Positions 37,718 through 46,881 are shown, counted from the first letter of the stretch. The stretch: DNA of 64,000 nt from Clostridium isatidis (GCF_002285495.1 NZ_CP016786.1:20001-84000), one strand, 5' to 3'. Notes: generated by a model from the sequence alone, not told the origin. A program made the numbers and translations.

Positions 37718-38185
37718 GTGATATTAGATAAAGAATTAATAACTTATAAAATCAAAAATTTTAATGATTTATCTATAGATGAATTTTATGAAATAGCAAA
37801 AGTTAGATATGAAGTTTTTGTATGCGAACAAGTAATAACCTGTGAGAATGATTTTGATGATAAGGATAAAGAAGCCTACCATCTATTAGTGTGCTATAAA
37901 GATAAACTTATAGGATATTGTAGAATATTGAAGGCAGGAGTTTCTTATGATGCCCCTTCTATTGGCAGAGTTCTTATTTTGAAGGAATATAGAGGGTCTG
38001 GTATTGCTAAAGAAATGATGAAAAAAGCTATGGATTTTATTTTCTATAAATTAGAAGAAAATGAAATTAAATTATCTGCACAGCTTTATGTAAGAAATTT
38101 ATATGAAGCATTAGGTTTTGAGGCTGTATCAGATATATATGAGGAAGCTGGAATAGATCATATAAAGATGCATTATATAAAATAA
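37718..38185 (+). CDS. GNAT family acetyltransferase
   Basis: 155 residues. The acetyl-CoA motif A region is IGRVLILKEYRGSGIAKEMM. It resembles the ElaA-like GNAT group (RYEVFVCEQ near the start). Substrate unknown. The GTG start is 15 nt after proA, so it is likely cotranscribed with proBA. A terminator follows. Confidence 0.82.
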   Translation: MILDKELITYKIKNFNDLSIDEFYEIAKVRYEVFVCEQVITCENDFDDKDKEAYHLLVCYKDKLIGYCRILKAGVSYDAPSIGRVLILKEYRGSGIAKEMMKKAMDFIFYKLEENEIKLSAQLYVRNLYEALGFEAVSDIYEEAGIDHIKMHYIK

Positions 38186-38196
38186 AAGATATTATC

Positions 38197-38231
38197 ACAA
38201 AAAGAAGAGTAGAAACACTCTTCTTTTTTGT
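38197..38231 (+). terminator. proBA-GNAT terminator
   Basis: Stem ACAAAAAGAAGAGT / ACTCTTCTTTTTTGT 12 nt after the GNAT stop. Confidence 0.87.
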
Positions 38232-38242
38232 AATTTATACCA

Positions 38243-38278
38243 CGAATTGTTATAGGACTTTTTAAGGGTGAATGTTCG
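38243..38278. promoter_or_regulatory. Upstream CGAA/TTCG pair before the purine permease
   Basis: Inverted CACGAA and TTCGTG with 28 nt between the CGAA and TTCG cores. It resembles paired PurR boxes but lies over 90 nt upstream of the promoter. A second pair is at 38380-38413. Confidence 0.4.
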
Positions 38279-38368
38279 TGTTTTTACCCGATTATGAATA
38301 CGTTAACAAGAAAAATATGGATTTTTATTAAAGAATTTAATAAAAAATAATAAAAAACAAAATAACTA

Positions 38369-38414
38369 TTGCACAAATACGAATAAAATGTTATTATGCT
38401 AATGTAATATTCGT
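38369..38414 (+). promoter_or_regulatory. Purine permease promoter with bipartite PurR-like operator
   Basis: The promoter is TTGCAC (38369-38374), 17 nt, TATTAT (38392-38397). Inverted arms ACGAATA (38379-38385) and TATTCGT (38408-38414) enclose the -10, with 26 nt between CGAA and TTCG. B. subtilis PurR binds inverted CGAA boxes at similar distance, and pbuG there is a PurR target. Confidence 0.55.
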
Positions 38415-38432
38415 TGATACGAGGAGGCAATT

Positions 38433-39818
38433 ATGGAAAAGTTTTTTAAACTTAAGGAAAACGGAACTGACTTAAAAACAGAGTTGTCAGCAGGGTTAAC
38501 TACTTTCTTAACTATGGCATACATATTATTTGTAAATCCATCAATGTTATCTTTAACTGGTATGGACAAGGGTGCTGTATTTGTAGCAACAATTCTTGCA
38601 TCAGCTATAGGTACTTTAGTTATGGGATTAGTAGCTAATGTTCCTTTTGCACAAGCACCAGGAATGGGATTAAATGCATTATTTACTTTTACAGTAGTAT
38701 TAGGACTTGGCTTTACTTGGCAACAAGCCTTAGCTATGGTTTTTATTTGCGGAATTATTAATATTATAATAACTACTACTAAATTAAGAAAAATGATAAT
38801 ACAAGCTATTCCAGAATCACTTCAATATGCTATATCTGGTGGTATAGGTTTATTTATAGCTTATTTAGGACTTAAATCAGCTCGTTTTATTAACTTTACT
38901 GTTGAACCAGCTAATGCTATTGCAGAAGGTGCAGTATATTTTGATGCAGTACCATCTCTTACTGTTTTTAAAGATCCAGTAGCAGTATTAGCATTAATAG
39001 GTTTAATAATAACAATAATACTGATGTTATTAAATGTTAAGGGATCAATTTTAATTGGAATAATTTTAACAACAATAATAGGTATTTTTAATGGTGTTAC
39101 TCAAGTGCCAGATTTTTCTTCAATAGATTTTGGAGTTCCAAGTTTATCACCTACATTCTTAAAATTAGATATTGCAGGATTATTTAGTGATCCATCAAAG
39201 ATATTCCTAGTTCTTACAACAATATTCTCCTTTTCATTATCAGATACTTTTGATACAATAGGAACATTCCTAGGAACAGGAAGAAAAGCAGGAATATTCG
39301 ATGCAGAAGATGAAAAACTATTTAACGAAGGAGTAGGTTCTAAATCTAGACTTGATAAAGCATTATTTGCAGATGCTATAGCAACTTCAACAGGTGCATT
39401 ATTAGGTACAAGTAATACAACTACTTATGTAGAGAGTGCAGCAGGTATAGGTCAAGGTGGAAGAACAGGTTTAACATCTGTAACAGTAGCGGTATTATTC
39501 TTATTATCTTTATTCTTATCACCAATTATAGGTATGGTACCAGGAGCAGCAACAGCACCAGCATTAATCGTAGTTGGAGTTTTAATGATGGATTCTATTA
39601 AAAATATTGAATGGGGCGAATTTGAAGTTGCCGTTCCAGCTTTCCTTGTAGTAACATTTATGCCTTTCACTTTCAGCATAACAAATGGTATTGCAGCAGG
39701 ATTTATAGGTTATTGTATAGTTAAAATATTTAAAAAGGAAGCAAAGGATGTTCATCCTATAATGTATATAGTTACTTTATTATTCTTATTAAACTCCTTC
39801 ATTCAAGCATTAAGCTAA
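38433..39818 (+). CDS. NCS2 family purine permease (PbuG/AzgA type)
   Basis: 461 residues with about 12-14 membrane segments. AzgA-type motifs are AGLTTFLTMAYILFVNPSML at the start, QAPGMGLNALF, the substrate motif DTFDTIGTFLG, and TGALLGTSNTTTYVESAAGIG. It should bring hypoxanthine, guanine or adenine into the cell with protons. GAGGAGG precedes the ATG. No purine riboswitch is seen upstream, but two CGAA/TTCG box pairs are. Confidence 0.92.
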   Translation: MEKFFKLKENGTDLKTELSAGLTTFLTMAYILFVNPSMLSLTGMDKGAVFVATILASAIGTLVMGLVANVPFAQAPGMGLNALFTFTVVLGLGFTWQQALAMVFICGIINIIITTTKLRKMIIQAIPESLQYAISGGIGLFIAYLGLKSARFINFTVEPANAIAEGAVYFDAVPSLTVFKDPVAVLALIGLIITIILMLLNVKGSILIGIILTTIIGIFNGVTQVPDFSSIDFGVPSLSPTFLKLDIAGLFSDPSKIFLVLTTIFSFSLSDTFDTIGTFLGTGRKAGIFDAEDEKLFNEGVGSKSRLDKALFADAIATSTGALLGTSNTTTYVESAAGIGQGGRTGLTSVTVAVLFLLSLFLSPIIGMVPGAATAPALIVVGVLMMDSIKNIEWGEFEVAVPAFLVVTFMPFTFSITNGIAAGFIGYCIVKIFKKEAKDVHPIMYIVTLLFLLNSFIQALS

Positions 39819-39842
39819 AAATTTATATTAACACTTAGTAAG

Positions 39843-39888
39843 GGCTGTATCAAGTGATTTAAAATCAATTTGATACAGCTTTTTTATT
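39843..39888 (+). terminator. Purine permease terminator
   Basis: Stem GCTGTATCAA / TTGATACAGC with an A/T-rich inner stem, then T6. Confidence 0.87.
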
Positions 39889-39989
39889 TTTAAGGATATC
39901 ATTCATATTGAATAATATTTATATTTTTATAACAATATGATATATTGAAAATTAAAGTTAATTATTTAAATATAAATGGAGGATTTTTT

Positions 39990-40781
39990 ATGGGGAAGCA
40001 TGATAGTAGGAGCTGTGTATTAATAACAGGTGCTACTACAGGAATAGGATATGAATTAGCAAAACTATATGCTGAGGAGGGGTATAATTTAATATTAATA
40101 GCAAGAAATAAGGCTAAATTAGAGGAGAGAAAATATGAGCTTAATTTATTATATAATGTTAATATTCATATATTAGCTTTAGATTTAGCTCTTGATAATT
40201 CTTGCGAGGAAATAATAAATTATATAAATAGAAAAAATCTAACCGTTGATGTTTTAATAAATAATGCAGGAGTAGGTACTTTTGGATATATTGCTGAAAT
40301 AGACCTAGAAGAAGAAATGAAGCTAATAGATATTAATATTAAGGCCTTAACGAAACTTACTAAATTGATTCTGCCTTCAATGATAGAAAATGGAGAAGGA
40401 GCAATATTAAATGTTGCTTCAACAGCAGCCTTTTGTGCAGGTCCAAAGATGGCTGTTTATTATGCATCTAAAGCTTATGTTCTTAATTTTACAGAGGCTC
40501 TTTATGAAGAAGTAAGGGATAGGGGAATTAAAGTAAGCTGCTTATGTCCAGGAGCAGTAAAAACAGAATTCCAAGATAGGGCAGGAATAAAGAAGAAGGA
40601 AATAGCAAAGAAAAACTTAATGTTGCCTAAGGATGTAGCAAGAATAGCTTATAGGGATTTCAATAAAGGAAAGTTAATAATAATACCTGGTTTTAAAAAT
40701 AAGTTAATGGTATTTTTAAATAAACTTATGCCAAGGTCTTTATCAAGAAAGATAATTTTATTTATGAATAAGGAAAACTAA
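39990..40781 (+). CDS. Short-chain dehydrogenase/reductase
   Basis: 263 residues. The cofactor motif is TGATTGIG, NNAG sits near residue 90, and the catalytic Ser, Tyr and Lys are in NVASTAAF and YYASKAYV. The C-terminal hydrophobic tail resembles DltE/YqjQ-type SDRs. Substrate unknown. The ATG at 39990 follows TGGAGGA. A single gene, convergent with natB. Confidence 0.88.
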   Translation: MGKHDSRSCVLITGATTGIGYELAKLYAEEGYNLILIARNKAKLEERKYELNLLYNVNIHILALDLALDNSCEEIINYINRKNLTVDVLINNAGVGTFGYIAEIDLEEEMKLIDINIKALTKLTKLILPSMIENGEGAILNVASTAAFCAGPKMAVYYASKAYVLNFTEALYEEVRDRGIKVSCLCPGAVKTEFQDRAGIKKKEIAKKNLMLPKDVARIAYRDFNKGKLIIIPGFKNKLMVFLNKLMPRSLSRKIILFMNKEN

Positions 40782-40818
40782 ATACAGTGTGGAGTTAGGA
40801 GTTAAGAGTTTAAAAGGA

Positions 40819-40858
40819 TAAAAGTCATACAACAAATTTGTTTGTGTATGACTTTTTG
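40819..40858. terminator. Bidirectional terminator, SDR gene and natAB
   Basis: Stem AAAAGTCATACA / TGTATGACTTTT with inner ACAAA / TTTGT, between convergent genes. Confidence 0.85.
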
Positions 40859-40880
40859 TTTTTAAGCATTTATTGCTTAA

Positions 40881-42062
40881 TTAAGTTCTAAATATAACTT
40901 CTTCTCTAGAGAACATGAATCTAGCAAATGCAATAGAAATAAGAATATAGAATAAATGCCAGCAGACTACCATTAATATATGTTTGAAGTCATATATTCC
41001 AACAATAAATTCCTTCATTAGGCAGATAGAATTTGTGATAGGAATATTGAAAAATGCTGGATTTATTGATTTAGCATCAGCCATATATGGAATAAATGCT
41101 AGAAGCATAGAAGGCATAGTTACTGCAGCTAAATATGAATTTGCTTCTTTTGTTGATCTTGCATAAATACTTATTGAAATTTGTAGTGTTGCTAAGAATA
41201 TTAAAACTAATACTCCAATTAATAGCATACCTAAGATAGAATAAAGATTAATATTTATATCTACTTCTCCTCCAAAGTTCATAAATTTACCCATTGAAAA
41301 GGCCATTACAAATACATTAGCTACTAGAGATATAAAGGCAACAACGCATAAAGCTACTATTTTACCAGTAATTATTGAGGAACGGTTGGCAGATGTAGAT
41401 AATAGTGGTTCAAAAGTAAATCTTTCTTTTTCTCCAGCACCTAAATCAGCCGCCATTCCAATAGTTGAAGAAATCATTAATATAATTATTAAGGTTGGCA
41501 GCATGGACATCATCATAGAAGAAAAACTATTGGCATCTTCACCTTCATTAATTCCAGACTTAACTTCTAAAGTAAAAGGAGATAAAATTGATGTATCTAA
41601 GCCTGAATCCGCTAATCTTTGAGCAACCAAGTTATTTTTATAACCTTCAAGAATTTCATTAATCATAGATTCTGCAATCATAGACTTATTTGATTCTTCA
41701 TCTATTAAAATAGTAATTTTATCGTTTTTACCTGCCATAATATTATCATCAAATTTATCAGGAATTTGAATTATAAGTTGTATATCTCCTTTTTTTAATA
41801 ACTCTTGAGGAGTATCTGTTTTTACTAAATTAACAGCTGGAATAGATAATATAGCATCAGCAACGCTAGAGCTGCTATCTCCTTCAATATAAATATTTAT
41901 CTCTTTTTCGGCCTCATCTTGGAGGTTATTTATAGATGATGACATAAAGCTAAACATAGCAGGATATATTATTATAGGTAAAAAGATTGTTAATATTAAT
42001 GTTTTCTTATCTCTAAATATATCTAACAACTCTTTTTTTAGAATTGTTATAAAATTATTCAT
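40881..42062 (-). CDS. natB: ABC-2 type permease, NatB-like
   Basis: 393 residues. One membrane segment near residue 20, a large extracytoplasmic loop (about 45-175), then five or six C-terminal segments. SSTIGMAADLGAGEKERFTFEPLLSTS is the ABC-2 signature area of the NatB group. With NatA it forms an exporter linked to Na+ extrusion in B. subtilis; the substrate here is inferred. The ATG at 42062 follows GGAGGTGA, whereas an in-frame GTG at 42071 would overlap that site. It overlaps natA by 8 nt. Confidence 0.85.
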   Translation of the reverse strand: MNNFITILKKELLDIFRDKKTLILTIFLPIIIYPAMFSFMSSSINNLQDEAEKEINIYIEGDSSSSVADAILSIPAVNLVKTDTPQELLKKGDIQLIIQIPDKFDDNIMAGKNDKITILIDEESNKSMIAESMINEILEGYKNNLVAQRLADSGLDTSILSPFTLEVKSGINEGEDANSFSSMMMSMLPTLIIILMISSTIGMAADLGAGEKERFTFEPLLSTSANRSSIITGKIVALCVVAFISLVANVFVMAFSMGKFMNFGGEVDININLYSILGMLLIGVLVLIFLATLQISISIYARSTKEANSYLAAVTMPSMLLAFIPYMADAKSINPAFFNIPITNSICLMKEFIVGIYDFKHILMVVCWHLFYILISIAFARFMFSREEVIFRT

Positions 42063-42786
42063 TTGCTTCACCTCCTATAATCTTTAAGAAGATTTCTTCA
42101 ATATTATCATCATTATGTTTTTCTTTTAATTCTTCAAGGGTGCAATTTTCTAATAAGTTTCCCTTATTTATTATTACAACTCTATCGCATAATTTTTCTA
42201 CTTCTTTTATGGAGTGGCTAGAGAATAAAATTGTTTTTCCTTCTTTTTTGCATTGAAGAATAAAGTCTTGAACAATTTTTGCAGCACTTACATCTAAGCC
42301 GGTTGTTGGTTCATCAAATAGCATAACAGATGGATTATGGACTATAGATCTTGCTATTGAGATTTTTTGCTTCATACCTCTTGAATATTTTCCTACAGGC
42401 TTGTCTATATATTCCTTCATTCCAAAGCTTTCTGCTAACTCATCAACCCTTTTATTAGCTTCATCTTTACTCATTCCATAAAGACTTGCAAAATATCTTA
42501 TATTTTCTCTACCAGTTAATCTATCATAAAGACCTACATCACCGCCAAAAAGAATACCAATGTTTTTTCTGACATCGGCAGGTTTTTCTTTTACATTAAT
42601 ATCATTAACTTTAATATTACCTGATGTTATTTTAAGCATAGTAGAAATCATTCTTAGAGTAGTAGTTTTACCAGCACCATTTTCACCTAGTAGGCCAACT
42701 ATTTCCCCAGGTCTTACTGAAAATGTTAGATTATTAACAACTGTTGTCTTTTTGAAGCTTTTTGTTACATTTTCTAGGGTAAGCAT
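42055..42786 (-). CDS. natA: ABC transporter ATP-binding protein, NatA-like
   Basis: 243 residues. Walker A is GENGAGKTTTL, the signature is YSRGMKQKIS, and Walker B is VMLFDEPTTGLD, followed by the switch histidine in LFSSHSIKEVE. It powers the NatB permease encoded immediately downstream. AAAGGAGG precedes the ATG. The substrate is inferred from similarity only. Confidence 0.88.
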   Translation of the reverse strand: MLTLENVTKSFKKTTVVNNLTFSVRPGEIVGLLGENGAGKTTTLRMISTMLKITSGNIKVNDINVKEKPADVRKNIGILFGGDVGLYDRLTGRENIRYFASLYGMSKDEANKRVDELAESFGMKEYIDKPVGKYSRGMKQKISIARSIVHNPSVMLFDEPTTGLDVSAAKIVQDFILQCKKEGKTILFSSHSIKEVEKLCDRVVIINKGNLLENCTLEELKEKHNDDNIEEIFLKIIGGEANE

Positions 42787-42909
42787 TATTTTCCTCCTTT
42801 ATAAAGTAATAAAGTTATTATAGCACAAATTACAAAAATTAGTAATCGATGATTTAGAGAAAATATTACAATATTAAGAATAAAAAATTGTTAAAAATAT
42901 AAAAAAATA

Positions 42910-42959
42910 TTGACATAAAACATATGTTCTTATAATATAATAATATAGAACTTATGTTT
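42910..42959 (+). promoter_or_regulatory. Promoter with two LexA-type (SOS) boxes
   Basis: TTGACA at 42910-42915; a -10 (TATAAT/TAATAT) at 42931-42938. AAACATATGTTC at 42918-42929 is, on the other strand, GAACATATGTTT; GAACTTATGTTT lies at 42948-42959. Both fit the Firmicute LexA pattern GAAC-N4-GTTY, in opposite directions, with centres 30 bp apart on either side of the -10. Confidence 0.7.
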
Positions 42960-42975
42960 GTGTGGAGGTTATTTT

Positions 42976-43263
42976 ATGGAGAATGAGGTTTTTGTTAAAT
43001 TAAATTATAAAACTATTGGTGAGTTTAAGAGTTTAATAGTAGATAGATATAATAAAAAAAGTGATGATAAAAAGTACCTAATTTGTACAGGTAAGTATGA
43101 CAAAAATGGATGGACCTTCATATTCAAAGCAAATAGTATGAAAGAAGCTGAAGATTTTATAGATAGTAATTCGAGGAATATCAATAAAAAAAGATATAGT
43201 ATTTTAGAAAAAGATGTACATATTCAAGATTTTGATACTGTTCAAATTCCAGCATTTATATAA
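42976..43263 (+). CDS. Small uncharacterised protein, predicted DNA-damage inducible
   Basis: 95 residues with no signal peptide, membrane segment or cysteine pattern. It is charged and lysine-rich, with alternating strands and helices (a strand-rich centre around YLICTGKYDKNGWTFIFKA, then a helix SMKEAEDFIDSNSR). I do not recognise a family. The ATG at 42976 follows TGGAGG by 8 nt. It is a single gene between natA (divergent) and an HD-GYP gene (convergent). Two LexA-type boxes in its promoter suggest SOS control; its job is unknown. Confidence 0.78.
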   Translation: MENEVFVKLNYKTIGEFKSLIVDRYNKKSDDKKYLICTGKYDKNGWTFIFKANSMKEAEDFIDSNSRNINKKRYSILEKDVHIQDFDTVQIPAFI

Positions 43264-43283
43264 AGAGTAGTTTTAAATATAAT

Positions 43284-43331
43284 AAAAAGGAGCTTTTCAT
43301 AAATAGTTTTATGTAAAAGCTTCTTTTATTT
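43284..43331. terminator. Bidirectional terminator, SOS-box gene and HD-GYP gene
   Basis: Stem AAAAGGAGCTTTT-CAT / ATG-TAAAAGCTTCTTTT between convergent genes. Confidence 0.8.
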
Positions 43332-43359
43332 GAGTTTATTTATCATTAGTATAAAATTC

Positions 43360-44442
43360 TTAATAGCTAAAATTGTTTTTATAAGTTTCAGATATAACAA
43401 TAGATAAATTATCTATTAAATTTATAACTTTACCTTCCATATTACTCTTATTGCTCTTTATTATTTTTACCTTTGGTCTCAAAGGAAAATTTCTTAAAGT
43501 TTCTGTGACCATCCCAATATCCCCGGTGCTTAGTTTAACAATAGTTCCATTAGGAAAAGGCACAACTACTTTAGAAAAGACTTTTACAATTTCAAAGTCA
43601 AATAGCGTACCAGCATTGCTCATTATATATTCAAGGGCATCACTTGCTGATAATGATGACATATAGTTTTGTTCAGAAGTGAGAGCATCATAAGCGTCTG
43701 AAATAGCCACTATTCTAGCTAAGTAGTTTATTTGGTTTCCAACTAAGCCTCTAGGATATCCTGACCCATCAATTCTTTCATGATGTTGAAGTATAATAGC
43801 TTTGCTGTCAATTGAAAGAAAATCTATATCTTTTAAATAATTATATCCTTTTTCACAATGCTCCTTTAAAATATCATATTCTTGTAAAGTCAGAGGGCTG
43901 TCCTTTTCTATTATATCTTTATCTATAAAGCTTTTTCCAATATCATGTAATAATGCACCGATACATAGACTTAATAAATCATTTTTAGAAAGTTTTAGCC
44001 CTATCCCTACAATTAAGGATATAATTGTTATATTAAGACTGTGATCATATATATTTGGAATTGATTTTTTTATATTTGATAGAAAATATACTAGATCATC
44101 ATTTGATAGTATATTTTCTAATAATTCTTCAGCTAACAAAACAATAGTCTTTAGTGAATCGTTTTCCCTTGTAGGCATTGTATTTTTTTGAAAAACATTA
44201 AAAGTATTCTTTAATGTTTTTAGGCATTTATCACGAAGCTCATTTTTTATAATAAGCTTAATTTCAGGATTATAACTATTTTCAGTTATATATAGATAAT
44301 TTATTTCGAACTTTATTAGTTTTTGAATTATGTTTTTATTAAGTTGAGCCCCACAATTTAATAAAACTCTTCCTTCAGAATCGTATAAAGTTTTTGCAAG
44401 GTATGAATTAGGTTTGACTTCTTTTAAAGGAACAAGTTTCAT
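43360..44442 (-). CDS. HD-GYP domain protein, predicted cyclic-di-GMP phosphodiesterase
   Basis: 360 residues. The N-terminal about 120 residues form no domain I recognise, beyond a short strand-rich DUF3391-like start. The HD-GYP domain (about 130-290) shows ALLHDIGKSFID and QHHERIDGSGYPRGL, with the GYP triplet intact. Enzymes of this type break down cyclic-di-GMP. No membrane segment is seen, so it is cytosolic. A C-terminal about 55 residues resemble a small beta domain often found after HD-GYP. Single gene. Confidence 0.88.
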   Translation of the reverse strand: MKLVPLKEVKPNSYLAKTLYDSEGRVLLNCGAQLNKNIIQKLIKFEINYLYITENSYNPEIKLIIKNELRDKCLKTLKNTFNVFQKNTMPTRENDSLKTIVLLAEELLENILSNDDLVYFLSNIKKSIPNIYDHSLNITIISLIVGIGLKLSKNDLLSLCIGALLHDIGKSFIDKDIIEKDSPLTLQEYDILKEHCEKGYNYLKDIDFLSIDSKAIILQHHERIDGSGYPRGLVGNQINYLARIVAISDAYDALTSEQNYMSSLSASDALEYIMSNAGTLFDFEIVKVFSKVVVPFPNGTIVKLSTGDIGMVTETLRNFPLRPKVKIIKSNKSNMEGKVINLIDNLSIVISETYKNNFSY

Positions 44443-44604
44443 ATTTTCACCTCTGTTACACTTTTATCTACATTATATCAATTTTTAGTAAAAAATAATA
44501 TAATTTTTACTAGAAAATATATTATTGTAATAAGTATATAGAATGGTAATTAAAAATTGGAATTTATTAAATATTATTAGTTATTTTATAATAAATTAAT
44601 AAAA

Positions 44605-44649
44605 AATAAATAGTTTATGCTCCCAAGTGAGCATAAACTATTTATTTTT
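44605..44649 (-). terminator. Glutamine synthetase terminator
   Basis: Perfect 19-bp stem (AAATAAATAGTTTATGCTC and its complement) around CCAAGT, with T's on the minus strand, ending at the stop codon. Confidence 0.9.
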
Positions 44650-46543
44650 ATATATCTAGTAGGTTTTTTGTATAATTAAAATAAAGATTTCTTAATTTAA
44701 TCATTTTATCTTCAAGTTCAATAAATAAATCAGATGCTAAAGAATAATCTTTTGATACTAGTGCATTTTTTATTCTAGAGAACAAACTCTTGCTAGTATA
44801 AGTGTCCTTCATTATATATTTTCTTAAGTTGTCTATTTCCATCCAATTTGAAACATCTAAATCTAAAGCGTCACTTCCATGTAATTTCTTAAATGATCTT
44901 ATTTCGTTAGCATGATTATTAATTACTCTATGGCAAACATCAGTAGACCATCTTGCAATTATAGCTAATTTGAAACTATTAATTAGTTTTTCACTGAATA
45001 CACCATCTCTTTTTAATACTTTTAGTTTTTCAGGATATTTATCAAGATTAATTAGATTTTCATAAATAGTAGCTGGTGCTTTTCCAAAATATTTTATTCT
45101 TTCATCTTCAGTATAATATTCAAATACATCTTCTTCGCTTCTATAAGCTCTGTCCTTATCTAAATAATCAGCTTTATCACCAGGTTTTTTAGATAATTCA
45201 TCTAAAAGTTCTTTTGGTTCTTTATTATTTTCAAGAGCATAAATAATTCCGTCTAACATAGATAGATAAGAAACTGCCATAACTAAATAAATATTTGAGT
45301 GAGGATTTGGAGATCTAAGCTCAAATCTTGTTGCTAAAGGATTTTCTAAATCTCTTATTAATCCTATTAGTATAGTTCTATTTCTTGAAGGAATACTTGG
45401 AGATACACCAAGGGATGTAACTATACAAACTGGAGCTTCAAATCCTGGTTTTAACCTTTTTAAGGCACCATTAGTTGTAGAAATAAAAGGATTCATAATT
45501 TCATAATTCTTTAATATTCCCATTAATGCACCATAACCAATGCTGCTTAAGAAATCTTCTTTCTTTCCTTCAAATAGGTTTATTATTTTTCCATTATTTA
45601 ATTTTAAACTTACACCTAGGTGAGTATGCATTCCAGAACCTGCTACATCATCAATTGGCTTAGGTTTAAAGGTAACATCAAGACCATGACGTCTGAAGGT
45701 TTCTTGAATTAAGATTTTAACAAATATTTCATTATCAGCAGCTTGCATAGCATCTGAATATTTCCAATCTATTTCAAGTTGCTCCATTATATGATTAAAT
45801 TGTCCATTAACATCTAACTTAGATTTAACTCCACCAACTTCTTTATGACCCATTTCTGGTTCAAATCCGTACTTTTCCATTAAGATTAAAGCTTCTTCTA
45901 AAGCTGTTCTAACTGCACCTTTTGTTCTTGTCCAATATTGTTCTTGTAAAACTTGAGAAGTGGATAATTCTTCTATGTGAACTTCTTCATTAGGTGTTCT
46001 TACCCAAAATTCTAATTCAGTTGCAGAAGTCATTGTAATTTCTTTTATATCTTCAAATTTTATTCCGTATACTTCTAGGGTTTTCGGATTTTTTTTGAAA
46101 ATATCTAGTAAGTTTTCTTTAAATGTCTTTATGGTTGATTTTAAGATATTTCTTGAATCAACAGCTACATTATTGTGAATTAAGAAAGAAGGGATTCTAA
46201 GAGTACCAATAGGTTTATTTGTATCAAGATCTATATGCTCAAAATTGTAATCAACAAACCAATTAGCTTCTAAATCAGTGACCATATCAACTTTTGCATC
46301 ATTTAAAGTTGCTATACCTGGTAGTACAACTGAAGAACCATCAGTTTGTATTGCAACTCCATTTAAAAAGGAATCGATATCTTTTAAAAATAGGCTTGCT
46401 GGGATTTTTTCGTCCGTATCATTTCCAGATAAATCTATTCCTACTATAGAAACAAATTTTATTTCAGGGTGTTCTTCAAAAATTAGTTTAAGATCTTCTT
46501 TTGTGTGCTTTGATTTTGGTATTGTAAAAATTAAATCTTTCAT
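44648..46543 (-). CDS. glnA: Glutamine synthetase, long clostridial form
   Basis: 631 residues, longer than the about 445 of ordinary type I and shorter than the about 700 of classical type III enzymes. Core motifs are TELEFWVR, GSGMHTHLGVSL (ammonium/ATP region), and RFELRSPNPHSNIYLVMA. About 130 extra residues extend the C-terminus. It makes glutamine from glutamate, ammonia and ATP. Its sub-type is uncertain by eye. GGAGGATC precedes the ATG. The 5' leader holds a CGAA/TTCG pair like that of the purine permease. Confidence 0.9.
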   Translation of the reverse strand: MKDLIFTIPKSKHTKEDLKLIFEEHPEIKFVSIVGIDLSGNDTDEKIPASLFLKDIDSFLNGVAIQTDGSSVVLPGIATLNDAKVDMVTDLEANWFVDYNFEHIDLDTNKPIGTLRIPSFLIHNNVAVDSRNILKSTIKTFKENLLDIFKKNPKTLEVYGIKFEDIKEITMTSATELEFWVRTPNEEVHIEELSTSQVLQEQYWTRTKGAVRTALEEALILMEKYGFEPEMGHKEVGGVKSKLDVNGQFNHIMEQLEIDWKYSDAMQAADNEIFVKILIQETFRRHGLDVTFKPKPIDDVAGSGMHTHLGVSLKLNNGKIINLFEGKKEDFLSSIGYGALMGILKNYEIMNPFISTTNGALKRLKPGFEAPVCIVTSLGVSPSIPSRNRTILIGLIRDLENPLATRFELRSPNPHSNIYLVMAVSYLSMLDGIIYALENNKEPKELLDELSKKPGDKADYLDKDRAYRSEEDVFEYYTEDERIKYFGKAPATIYENLINLDKYPEKLKVLKRDGVFSEKLINSFKLAIIARWSTDVCHRVINNHANEIRSFKKLHGSDALDLDVSNWMEIDNLRKYIMKDTYTSKSLFSRIKNALVSKDYSLASDLFIELEDKMIKLRNLYFNYTKNLLDI

Positions 46544-46561
46544 ATGATCCTCCTATAAATA

Positions 46562-46643
46562 CGAATATTGGGTTGTTGGCATAATTGAACATTCGCGATT
46601 GTAATTATAAAGAAATTTTATTATACGGAGATTCGCATGTCAA
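46562..46643 (-). promoter_or_regulatory. Glutamine synthetase promoter and PurR-like CGAA/TTCG pair
   Basis: Minus strand promoter TTGACA (46643-46638), 17 nt, TAAAAT (46620-46615). In the leader, CGAA (46562-46565) and TTCG (46592-46595) are inverted with exactly 26 nt between them, the same distance as at the purine permease. Confidence 0.5.
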
Positions 46644-46870
46644 CACGATTAACAAAGTAATTAGATTATTAATAAATTTAATATAATATATTTATTTTCA
46701 AATAAAAAAGTTAGTTAAATATTTTTATTCTAAACCAAAATTAATACTTATATAGTATGTAACTAAAAAATAAAGTTATAATAATATTTTTTATATAACA
46801 ATAAAGAACTAAATAAATATAGATTTATAAAGTATAAAAGTATAAAATAATTATAGAACTAAGTAAAATG
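46644..46870. other. AT-rich gap between glnA and murI
   Basis: Very AT-rich sequence without an open frame, tRNA or convincing hairpin. It must hold the murI promoter, but several A/T hexamers compete and none stands out. Confidence 0.5.
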
Positions 46871-46881
46871 GAGTGAGGTAG

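Noticed and set aside
38232..38432. Purine riboswitch upstream of the permease
   Set aside because: The conserved aptamer core words and the P1-P3 layout are absent.
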